Below are positions 9,401-19,150 of a stretch of DNA of 64,000 nucleotides, piece after piece; within the stretch, counting starts at the first letter, position 1, and each line of letters starts with the position of its first letter. This DNA is from Podospora pseudoanserina. Lineage: Eukaryota; Ascomycota; Sordariomycetes; Sordariales; Podosporaceae. The position numbers were made by a program, and so were the translations under genes. The notes beneath the pieces are model-generated. The model had not been told where the DNA came from. It was given only the letters and a program-made list of their open reading frames with translations, and did no database searches. Location of the stretch: the NCBI RefSeq assembly GCF_035222485.1, contig NC_085923.1:1798001-1862000 (forward strand), in the 5' to 3' direction.

Positions 9401-12372
9401 TAAGGAGGTATTATATATCGATACCGTAGTATTTAGGTACTTAGAAAACCACTTTATTAAATTATAATTTAAAGTTAATAAGCTCGACGTAAAATATAAT
9501 ATTATTTTATTATATTAGTAGCTTTAAAAATATTAATTAGCTAGCTTTTACGATTAAAACCCTATAAAAATTATATTTATTTTACTTATATACCGTAAAC
9601 GATATATTAGCCTATCGGTACTTAGGAAAGCTAATAAAATTATTTTTAACGTTAAAGATAATCAAAGCTTTATTCCCGAACGTTTCCGGGATCTAATACT
9701 ATTAGTCCCTTATAATATATCTAAAAAGCTATTTAATTATAAGCTTTAGGACTATATAATTAATTTAATAAATAGTAAAATACTACTATAGGGGCCTATC
9801 TACTCCCTTAGCGGTAAAAAGCTTAAGTTTCTATATATATAACTAAATAAAATACTAACCGAAAGCAAGATTAAGCCTTCTAAGTCCCTTTATAGCGCTT
9901 TACTTTTTATAATAAATAAAGATACCTCTATCGAAAAGAAAGGAATATATAAAGACGACCTTCGATTAATAGTAAATTAAAATATATTTAATAATATTAT
10001 TATCTTTAATAGGTATCCTCTACTATTTATTAATAAGCTATAAAATCGTTTTACCGGAGTTAAATATTTTATTAAAATCGATTTTAAAAATAGATTTAAC
10101 CTCGTACGAATTAAGGAAGGAAATAAGTAGAAAATAGTTTTCCGCTACCGCTATAGTCTCTTCGAGTTTATAATTATATATTTTAGGCTAATTAATACCT
10201 TAACTACCTTTTAAGCTATAGTCTATAAAGTCTTTAGTAACCTAATCGATATAGGGATACTAACGTATATTAATAATATCCTTATATACGCCGAAACTAT
10301 AGAGGAGCACGACCGGCTTACGAAAGAAGTATTACGGCGGTTAAAAGAAAATAACCTTACTATTTTAGTAAAGAAGTATATATAGACTATAAGGTAGGTT
10401 AAATACTTTAGGTATATTATCTTTAAGTATAGGATTTCTATATCTAAAGAGAAAGTAAATTGTATTTTAAACTAAAAGAGACTTATTATATTTAAAGCTA
10501 TCTAATCCTTTATCGGTTTCGCTAACTTCTATTAACGCTTTATTAATAAGTTCTTTATTATTACTTAAGCTTTTACGGTATTCCTAAAGCTCGACGTATA
10601 TTAGTAAAAGTAAATATAAGCTATAGAAATAGTATTTAATAGGCTTAAAGAGGCCTTTACTATTACTCTTATCCTTACTTATTTTAACCTAGTAAAGTTA
10701 ACGGTCCTAAAGATAAATACGTTTAACTTTACCTTAGGTAAAGTAATATCCTAAAAGGGGGACGATAGTAAACTCTACCCGGTTACTTTCTACTTTAGAA
10801 AGCTTATTAAACTAAAAATAAACTATAAAGTATACGATAAAAAGCTATTAGCTATAGTCGACTACTTTATAAAATAGCGAAGATACTTCGAGGGGGTAAA
10901 ATATTATATCGAAATGTATTCCGATTATTAGAACTTAATATACTTTACTATAGCGAAAGTCTTAAATAGACGCTAAGTAAAATAGACGTAAGAACTCGCC
11001 GCTTATAACTTTATTATTATATATCGGCCTAAACGACTTAACGGTAAGGCCGACGTACTTTTAAAACTCGATTAGTATCGGCTTAAGAAGGGGGAAGATA
11101 AGGACTAGCCGATTATTTCGGTCTTAAAAAATTATTACTTTTTATCGCTAAACGAAGGACCTTTTTTTCTAGTTTTTTCCGTAAGGCTCGTTAATATACT
11201 AGTCGCCCCGGCGTAGAATAACGATTTCCTTGCCCGGATTAAGATAGTTATTAGTAAAGATACCGACTATATTAAGAATTTAGTAATATTATTTAAAAAT
11301 AAGTACGAGGATTACGGTCTATTATACTATAATAACCTATTAAGGATCCCTAGCGACCCAGCACTACGAAAAAAGATTCTCGAATCTAAGTACGACTCTA
11401 TCGTCGTAGGTTACTTAAATATAAATAGGACTATCGACTTTATTTAACGTAACTTTTAGTAGTTAGGTATAAATTAGGACGTTCGCGAGTACGTACGAGA
11501 ATATAGAGAATATTAATAGAATAAGTACCTACGCTATAGTACCTTCGGGTTATTTTAATTAATAAAAATTCCGTGGAAACCGTAGAGAGTGATCTCTATA
11601 GACTTTATTACGGATCTTCCATTATCCTTCGGGTATAATTCGATTTAGGTTATTGTAAATATATTTATTAAAATAATATATTTTATCCCTTTATATATAG
11701 AAGCGAAGAAGATTAACGATTTAATCCGGATTTTCGCGCGCGAATATTAATAACTTTACGGCGTACCGGTAAATATTATTTCTAACCGCGATTTACGCTT
11801 TACCGCTTACCTATAAAAAGATTTCCTAAAGCTCGTTAGTATTAATAACTATATAAATATAGCCTTTTATCTTTAGATAAACGGATAAATAGAAATTATA
11901 AATTAAGAATTAAAAATATATCTCCGCGCCTTTATTAATTACGAGATAGCTAATTAAAATAAATTACTTTTTATAGTAAAATTTATATATAATAACGCCC
12001 GTAAGGTACTAATAGGTATATCGCTTTTTTTCGTTAACTATAGTTACTACCTTACCTCTAATAACCCCTCGTCGAATACTACCGTTTATAACCTTTCGAG
12101 CCGGCTATACGTATACTAAATAACTTAAATTTATAAAGAAATGTAGAATTCTTTAAAAAATATCTATAAACGTATAAAATAATAAATAAATTCGAAGAAA
12201 AAAGAAATACCTTTATTTAAATAGGATTAGTTTATAATATTTAACGCTAGGTATATTAAGACCCGTCGACCCTTTAAGAAGCTAAATAAGAAGATATTAA
12301 GCCTATTTAAAATCTAGAAGGTAATCTCGCTTACCGTTATCCGACTAACTTTCCTTAAGCATTAACGTACAT
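6434..12372 (+). pseudogene. RIP-degenerate gypsy gag-pol interior
   Basis: No frame stays open, yet pol is readable across stops. Reverse transcriptase: GPIYSLSGKKLK near 9795, then KIDFKNRFNLVRIKEG near 10075, and INNILIYAETIEEHDRL at about 10269, where the catalytic YIDD box reads YINN through G-to-A changes. RNase H: LYPVTFYFRKLIK and KKLLAIVDYF near 10775-10865. Integrase: VISIDFITDLP near 11590 and ISNRDLRFTAYL near 11780, followed by a C-terminal part ending LTFLKH at about 12362. Many Gln and Trp codons now read TAG or TAA. This is the expected trace of repeat-induced point mutation. The gag region (about 6800-8950) is too degraded to parse, though a Lys-rich stretch is visible near 8935-8960. 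The element cannot be autonomous. Confidence 0.85.
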
Positions 12373-12406
12373 TATCAGCGAGTGACCCATATCAGCGAGT
12401 GACCCA
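12373..12406 (+). repeat. Tandem 17-bp repeat at the transposase-side junction
   Basis: TATCAGCGAGTGACCCA occurs twice in direct tandem (12373-12389 and 12390-12406), right where the AT-rich gypsy interior stops and ordinary-GC DNA begins, 58 bp before the transposase ATG. Terminal and subterminal repeats of this kind are usual in Fot1-like elements. An inverted copy was not found downstream of the transposase. Confidence 0.7.
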
Positions 12407-12463
12407 CTTTCTACGCGACGCGACATCTTTGCACTTCACAACAACTTTCCTCTACCATCCAAA

Positions 12464-14137
12464 ATGCCCACTACTTCAAACGAAAGCCAGATAATCTTAG
12501 CCCTCCAAGCTCTTCAAAATGACGAGAATCTAAGCGAACGAGCTGCAGCTAAAATTTACGGAGTCGACCGTAAAACACTAGGGCGTCGCCGCATCGGCAA
12601 GCCTGCACGACGCGATATAACACCTAATTCGAAGAAGCTCACTCAATCAGAAGAGGAGGCTATTGTCCAATACATTATTGAGCTATGTGCGCGAGCTTTT
12701 CCACCCAGATTGCGTGGTGTGGAAGATATGGCCAACCAACTGCTACGCGTACGCGATGCGCCCCTGTCGGCAAGCTCTGGGTACATCGATTTGTTAAACG
12801 CCAACCAGAGCTCCGTACGCGCTTTACGCGTAGATACGACTACCAGAGGGCCAAATGCGAGGATCCAAAAGTCATTAGCGAGTGGTTCGCGCTTATACGG
12901 AACACTAAGGCCAAGTACGGTATTGTAGATGACGATATCTACAACTTCGACGAGACTGGGTTTATGATGGGTATTATCTTCGCGGGTATGGTAGTTACGA
13001 CCTCAGACGGCCTTAGCAAGGCGAAACTGGCCCAGCCTGGCAACCGCGAATGGGCAACGGTAATCCAGGAGTCAATGCCCTCGGCTGGGCCATCCCTCCT
13101 TTCATTATCTTAGCCGCGCAGTACCACCTTGCCAACTGGTATACCGAGTGCAACCTACCGTCCACCTGGCGCATCGCAACTACCGATAATAGCTGGACTA
13201 CCAATGCGGTAGGCCTAGATTGGATCAAACACTTCGACCATTATACAGCGTCCCGTATAAAGGGCAAATACCGGTTGTTAATCCTCGACGGCCACGAAAG
13301 CCACCACTCGACCGAATTCGAGCGCTACTGCCAGCAGAATAACATTATCACGCTCTGCATGCCTCCACATTCCTCCCACCTCCTCCAGCCACTCGATGTT
13401 GGCTGCTTTGGGCCGCTAAAACAGGCGTACGGCCGCCAGATCGAGGACTTGATGCGCATGCATATCAACCACGTAAGCAAGCTCGAGTTCCTCTGTGCCT
13501 TCCGCGAGGCCTTCTACGCCTCTATAACGGAGAAGAATATACAGGGTGGCTTTGCAGGTGCTGGCCTTATACCATACGATCCAGAGAAGGTGCTTTTAAG
13601 CTAGATGTAAAGCTTCGTACGCCAACACCTCCAAACTCACGGCCCGGCACTGCACAACCTTGGGTCTCCCAAACACCACACAACCCTCGAGAAGCCAATT
13701 CACAGTCAACGCTTATTAAGACTCGCATTGCCAACCATCAAAATAGCTCTCCGACTTCAATGTTGGCTGCGGTAGACCAGCTTACTAAGGGTACAACAGC
13801 TATAATGCACCAGGTGGCTCTCCTTCGTGCAGAGGTCTCGTCGCTCCGTAAGGCCAATGAGGCATTAAGCAAACGCCGGAGAGCTAAAAAACACGCGTAA
13901 GGCTTGGAGGGTCACTTACTGTACAAGAGGCACAGGATCTACTGGATCAGAAGGCCGTGGATAGGGAGGGAGTGCAAGAAACGCAGCCGGAAAGTAGTAA
14001 TGCAGGGGGCTCGTACGAAGGTTCGGTGCTGTAGTGTGTGCGGCAAGCCTGGCCATAATGCGCGCACTTGCCAGGAGGCTGCAGAAGCATCTGATTCAGC
14101 TGTTTCTGATGTAATTATAGTTAATTCCTTATGTTGA
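12464..14137 (+). pseudogene. Fot1/pogo-type DDE transposase with frame breaks
   Basis: The ATG at 12464 starts MPTTSNESQIILALQALQ, then a pipsqueak-type helix-turn-helix (LSERAAAKIYGVDRKTLGRR) and a CENP-B-like DNA-binding region (LTQSEEEAIVQYI). The catalytic triad is present: IYNFDETGF (first D), LLILDGHESH (second D), and LLQPLDVGCFG (third D). A coiled coil (VALLRAEVSSLRKANEAL) and a CCHC knuckle (CSVCGKPGHNARTC) follow. The frame changes at five mononucleotide runs: C 12761-12764, G near 13068, A near 13598, A 13886-13891, G 14005-14009. No stop arises by substitution along the correct frames. The enzyme would cut and paste its element by recognising terminal repeats. The breaks may be true decay or uncorrected sequencing indels; if the latter, the protein is intact. 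Confidence 0.85.
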
Positions 14138-14193
14138 TGTGGTATAATTGAGGATGGTTTGTTAGGGTGTGCATCAGGCTCGAGGGCGAGCAT

Positions 14194-14209
14194 AAGAAGG
14201 GGGAGATGG
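14194..14209 (+). other. Polypurine tract
   Basis: AAGAAGGGGGAGATGG abuts the right LTR. This is where a plus-strand primer would form during reverse transcription, and it fixes the orientation of the element as left to right. Confidence 0.75.
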
Positions 14210-14501
14210 TGTTACACGGCAAAAGCCAACTACCTATAACTATGCCCAACAACACCGCCGATACCACCGCAAGGAGGGGTAACTGCACGTTGAGAGCCTC
14301 TCATTCAAAGTGAGGCAGACAAACAGAGGCATGGCGGTTATCAAAGGAAGGCCACTAGCCAGGAGGATATCGGAGGACTTGGCGATGGCCTGAGGCCAAC
14401 AAGGGCACGGGCCACGCGAGGAAGGATAAAATACGCGTTTGGAAACACCAAGACTGTATCTCTTCTTCTTCTTTTCGGTATCACAGACTTCGAGGCCATT
14501 G
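14210..14501 (+). repeat. 3' LTR
   Basis: It is a direct copy of 6142-6433 and begins TGTTACACGG just after the polypurine tract. It differs only by transitions and carries fewer T/A substitutions in its right half than the 5' copy. Confidence 0.85.
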
Positions 14502-15667
14502 TTCCACTGAAGCAGCCGTTCCTGCCAGTCCGAAGCACTTCTGGGTCACAGGTTAATGTAAATAGGACTTCCTCTCGTCACTGGGCCATATTCAAATTGC
14601 ACCTTCCTCAGATCAGTCAAATTTGCAGTCTCTCTCAATAGATGCTGAAGTTCATTCCTCTTCCACCCACCTACAAAGACTTTCTCTCGTTATGAAGATT
14701 GGCAGTCTCTTCTCAAGCTAGATGCCGGAATCTCTCCTCTTCCACATATCTACAAATACTTCCTCTTCCCACCTCTCATCTTGTGCTCTCGTTCAAACAG
14801 TCTGAATCACCAACTACTAACCTCCTTCCTTTTATCATCCAGTTAGGCAGAATCGCACTTTCCTCATGCCAGTCGAATTCCCAATCTCTTTTCAGACTTG
14901 ATGCCAAACTCTTGCTTCTCCCACGGCCTTACAAATACTTCCTCTCTCCCTCCCATCTCACGTTTCTCACCCAAACAGCCTTGGGTCCTAGGTCGCCAGA
15001 CAGTCTGAACCACCGCGGGCTTCTGTAGCCTATCTTTACACTCCACCTTTCCATCCTCGCTACTCCATTTTATCTCTACTCACACTCCCTATCGGCTCCC
15101 ATAACCGACTTTCGTAGGTAACCTACTTCCATAACTTTTGCCGACCTACCTCCACAGTGAGGTCCAGTTTCTGACCTACTCCATCAGTCTTCATCTCGAC
15201 AACCTCTCTTATCGCCATCTAAGCTCTTACCTTGCTCCTGCCCCCTGAAACATCCTCCTCCAAAGCAGTTCCCAACGACAAAAATCCTGCCCATCACCAT
15301 CGCAGCAACAGACAAGAGGGGCTCTCCTATCAGTAGAATCTCCCGTTTTCTGCCCTCCAGCTTTGTTATCGTTCCTCAGCCTCTGGACTGATCTCCCGAC
15401 CATCTATTAACCCACATCTCTTCTCTCAAAAGTCTTCTTATTTCACTTCTATTGCTTTCAACTGAGCGAGGCCTACTCAGCTCCCTTTGACATCTCTTCA
15501 ACTCGATCTCTCTGTCTGGGTCTACCTACCCATCCAAACCATCAACCTCACGCGTATCGACGGATCCAACAAGACATTAGGGTTGTTAACCGAGGCGTAT
15601 CAACTTGCAATTTAGGCCTGATTTGTTTATGATGTAGGCCTTTTTCATCTTTGAAAGAGGCCTAAAA
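14502..15667. other. Pyrimidine-rich region with three diverged repeat units
   Basis: No coding sequence is supported. On the plus strand it is strongly C/T-rich. Three related blocks start near 14627, 14701 and 14880; each has a CAGTCTC/CCAATCTC opening, a GATGC core, and a CTACAAA or TTACAAA motif followed by CTTCCTCT. The last two also share a CCCAAACAG/TTCAAACAG segment. The region may be a long leader/promoter for the gene at 15668 or a decayed repeat; the sequence alone does not decide. Confidence 0.55.
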
Positions 15668-18398
15668 ATGGATAATAACGACGGTGGTGGTGGTGGTGGT
15701 GGTGATGCAGGGGGAGGAGAGGCACCTGGGGGTAGATACTGCGTCATGCCAGGCTGTAACCAGCGGCAGGCTCAGAGAAGGCTACTCCTGCAGAGGGAAA
15801 ACGAGCGGTTGCACGGGGAGCTGAGGGAGGCGAGGGAGGAGCTTGCGGGGGAGAGGGCCGAGAAGGAGAAGTTGAGGGAGAGGGTGAGGGTGTTGGAGGC
15901 GAGGTTGGGGCCGGGGGTTGCATACTGAGCGGGTAAGTTTGCTTTGATTCAGGGGGAAATCCAGGGGCTAACCAACAATGAATACAGACGTGGCAGGGCT
16001 TGCTCAGGGACTTTCTCAGTGATGTGCCGGGTTTGACGTATCGGATGGTTTTTAAGCAGAGTGCCAAGGAGGAGAACATGAGTACGCTGGTTACTTGGAG
16101 GCATCCTGATTTGAGGTTTGTGCCGGGGGTGCGGGCGGTGGTGGAGGAGGAGAGTGAGGAGGAGAGTGAGGAGGAGAGTGGTGAGGAGGGGAGGAGAGGG
16201 GAGGAGGAGGAGAGGGTGAGGGGGGGGGGAGGAGGAGGAGGAGAGGAGGAGGGGAAGGAGGTGATGATGACAACGAGCTGCCAGGAGCAATGCTGGACCC
16301 CCTGATGGGCATATTGACACGCACCCCTCAGCAGGCTGTCGTCAAGTACGCCAAGCCCTTCCCCTTTGAGAAGCTCCCCGGGTTCATCCAGTTTGACATC
16401 TTCAAGAAAGTCCTCTTCAAAGACGGTCAGCTGATCCACTGCGTCTCCCGACTGGACGCCTTCCACCCCCCTTCCACCTTCCCCCCCGAGGAAGAGCTGG
16501 AGCGACGGTCTGGACTGCGGCACTTCTTCTTCTGGGGTCCGGAAAAAGACTGCTGTGTCAACACCGACGGCCACGAACCCGCCGAGGTGCTCGCTTTACT
16601 CCAAGGCTCCAAACGGTTCCTCTTTCTGGGCACGCACGTCTTCTACGGGCTCAACACCTTTGCCTTTTCATCCCTGGGCGAGTTTCATCGCTTCTGTCAG
16701 GGGAGCGGGGTTGCGAGGGTGGAGAGGATTCAGCATGTTGAGATTGTCTGGACGGGCAACCAGCACCTCACGGCACCGACATACAGGCGGGTGGCGGCGA
16801 ATGGCGAGGAGGTTGGCGCGCCCATGGTGCCGTTCTCGCGGAGGACTCACGCGTTGAGCTGGCTGGTTGATATGAAGAGGTTGAAGACGCTGGTGGTGCA
16901 TATCAATGAGTCGCAGAAGAGTTGTATGCGGAGGGGGACGGAGCACCCGGCTATGAAGAGGCTGCTGGGGAACAAGACCAAGGGGCAGCCTAATTACAGG
17001 ATGAATAGGGCTTTGAGGACGGTTCAAGGGGTGGATTATATTTACCAGCTCAGGGGGATGGAACGGGTGAAGTGGTATGATTTGAACAAGGCGGTCCGCT
17101 CGGGTGGTGGGGTGAGGCACGAGGTGGAGGATTGGAGTTTTGAGAGGGATATTGAGACTGTGGTCGCCATGCCCAAGGTGCCAATTAGGGCCGAGGGGAG
17201 TCGGTTAGAGAAGCTGAGGAGGCTGGTTGGAAGGGGTTCGTTTGGGGATGATGAGGAGGATGGCGATAGGGGTGATGGTGGTGGAGGAGGAGGGAATGGT
17301 GGTGGGAGTGATGGCGGTGGTGGCGGAGCTAATGCGAGCCAGGGCCAGTGGAAGCCACTCGAGAAAGACTGGGAGCTCGTGAGGGATACCTACAATCTGG
17401 AGAACGGCCGCTGCTCGTACGATGAGCTCAGAGAGGGAGGAAGTAGGGAGTATGATGCCGATGTGGCCAGCTTCGCGCTGGGAAGCAGCAGGGGTGGAGG
17501 AGGAAGAAGAGGAGGTGGAATGGCTAGAGGGAGGCGTTCAGGGAGCGTTGCAACGCACACAACCACTACAGGCTACACATCGAACCTATCCACCAGGATC
17601 TCAAACCTGTCATCCAGGCTCTCACAACTCCACTCCAACTCTTCAAACCTTGCTCGCCCTCCCTCGATTGCCCACTCCAGGGCCAGCTCGCCGCTCTTTG
17701 TAGGCAGCTCAGATGACGACAGCGAGCTGGTCATCCTAGACTCGGGGCCCATGTCCTTCAACAGAACCACCGAAGCCGCCGACGGAGAGCGCTTACGAGC
17801 CATGCTAGACGATCTCCTCCCCGCCAACCCCTCTGCTCAAGGTAGCATGCAAACCTCTCATTCAACAGCCCCAAGACGCTCCACCACCACTTCCTCCCTC
17901 TTCGTCAGCGGCTACAACACCCCTCTTATCAAAAACTCCAGCACACCAACTCCTCAAGCTCCCCCAAGAACCCCCTCAATGTCAGCCTTGCCCCCTGGCA
18001 TCGCCCAACCCCCCAGCGGCGGGCTCTTCGTCACCCCTCGCCCCTCCGCTCCCACTCCTCCCCGCCTGGCACCATCAACACCCTCCATACAGCGGGAGTC
18101 ATCCACCCCCGTCCCCATAATCCACCCCTCTAGGTCAGGGGAGCAGATCGATCTCACCCATGACGACGACGCGTCCGAAATCGTGGATTTGACCGAGCAA
18201 AACGACGAGGACACCGACGATGACAAGGACAGTGTCATCTCCAGCGATAGTGACGACGATTCCGACAACGAGGAGGAGGAGACACCCGAAGCGAACCTGC
18301 TCAGAACACCACCTCCTAGCTCACGCAAGAAGCGGGGGCTCGATGATCCAGGGGGTGAGGACGAGGGTAGCCCCAGTAAGAGGGCGAGGAATGAATAA
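15668..18398 (+). CDS. F-box-like protein with coiled-coil N-terminus and SUMO-interaction-like tail
   Basis: I do not recognise a named gene. The ATG at 15668 opens with a Gly run, a CVMPGCNQRQAQRR segment and a leucine/glutamate coiled coil. A canonical intron (15933-15987, GTAAGT...GCTAACC...TACAG) leads to WQGLLRDFLSDVPGLTYRM, but the first frame meets TGA at 15926; a donor at 15884 (GTGAGG) would keep frame. A second join before LPGAMLDPLMGIL needs either a 62-nt intron (16216-16277) or one base missing in the G run at 16220-16229. From 16290 the frame is open for 702 codons: an F-box-like LPGFIQFDIFKKVL, then LLQGSKRFLFLGTHVFYGLNTFAF. The C-terminus has VILD (17730), IDLT (18147) and IVDLT (18180) followed by acidic residues, then basic NLS-like clusters. 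Role inferred: nuclear, possibly SUMO-binding. Similar proteins appear to form a family in Sordariales (recollection). Confidence 0.65.
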
Positions 18399-18792
18399 AT
18401 GGGAGTTGAAAAGGGGGTAAATGGGTGGGAATGGGACTGATTTTCATATTGATATGCGTTGATTTGTTGCTTCATATAGGAGACGTTGCATTTAACGGGA
18501 TATCATGTGCCAAATAGGGGCAAAAAGGGGTGTTATTATCATGTATGCTGCGTGGGATGGGAGTTAACGTTGAAATTTCATGGGATTTATAGGTCATTTA
18601 TTTGGGGGGGGAGTTCATGTAATTAGTTTATATTACCTAACGGGGTTTTACCAATAACAAAAATGCGTTGATTTACAAATATTCTGCTATGATCGTGACT
18701 AACAAAATCATTTTGTTACGAGTATAAAAAAGTAGAGACAAGCAAAAAAATCCAAGTTAAACGTGAATGGAAAAAGAATGAAATATCACATG
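18399..18792. other. Intergenic region
   Basis: This is the 3' flank of the preceding gene, moderately AT-rich. A TTCTTTTTCC run on the minus strand just beyond the tRNA 3' end (about 18769-18778) is a plausible Pol III terminator. No gene is seen. Confidence 0.55.
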
Positions 18793-18864
18793 TGCCCACA
18801 GCCAGAATCGAACTGACGACCTCATCATTACTAGTGATGCGCTCTACCACTGAGCCATGCGGGC
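18793..18864 (-). tRNA. tRNA-Thr (anticodon AGU)
   Basis: The 72-nt cloverleaf folds fully: acceptor GCCCGCA pairs with TGTGGGC (one G-U), D-stem GCTC/GAGC, anticodon stem CATCA/TGATG, loop CTAGTAA with anticodon AGU (I at the wobble position reads ACU/ACC/ACA), and T-stem GTCAG/CTGGC around TTCGATT. There is no intron and no encoded CCA. The internal A and B boxes are present. The same 72 bases recur at 36204-36275. Confidence 0.95.
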
Positions 18865-19150
18865 CTATTGGTTGTTATTGTTGTACTACCTACCCCACCC
18901 ACGCCTTATCATTGTAACCATTCCTCCATCCTTTGCTCCACCACCCCTATACCTCCCCCCTTTACCTCCCCCCTTTTGCCCTCCGCGTTCATTCCTCCGA
19001 CCCACCATAGCTCTCGCACCACCGCCTTCCCTCACAGCAACACCACATACTACCAGCTCACACAAAATCACAACGCAACGCATACATTCACCATCAGTTA
19101 CGTACCAAACCCTCACCCCATATCAAACAAAAATTGAATACACATCCCTC

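Larger units (their letters stand above)
6142..14501 (+). mobile_element. LTR retrotransposon (gypsy type) with an internal DDE transposase
   Basis: The unit is bounded by two direct repeats of about 292 bp with TGT starts. The plus strand carries remnants of gypsy pol in the order protease region, reverse transcriptase, RNase H, integrase. A polypurine tract lies directly before the right repeat, so the element reads left to right. Three zones differ: the LTRs are near intact, the interior 6434-12372 is AT-rich and full of TAG/TAA stops, and 12373-14209 has normal GC and encodes a Fot1/pogo transposase. No matching target-site duplication was seen, so an exact insertion footprint is not established. 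Total length is 8,360 bp. Confidence 0.85.

Noticed and set aside
14542-14549. TGGGTCAC as an inverted end of the transposase element
   Set aside because: Only eight bases match the inverse of the 17-bp repeat, and it lies outside the right LTR; likely chance.
15744-16574. Minus-strand open frame overlapping the F-box-like gene
   Set aside because: Ser/Pro low complexity produced by the GAGGAG repeats of the real gene; no domain.
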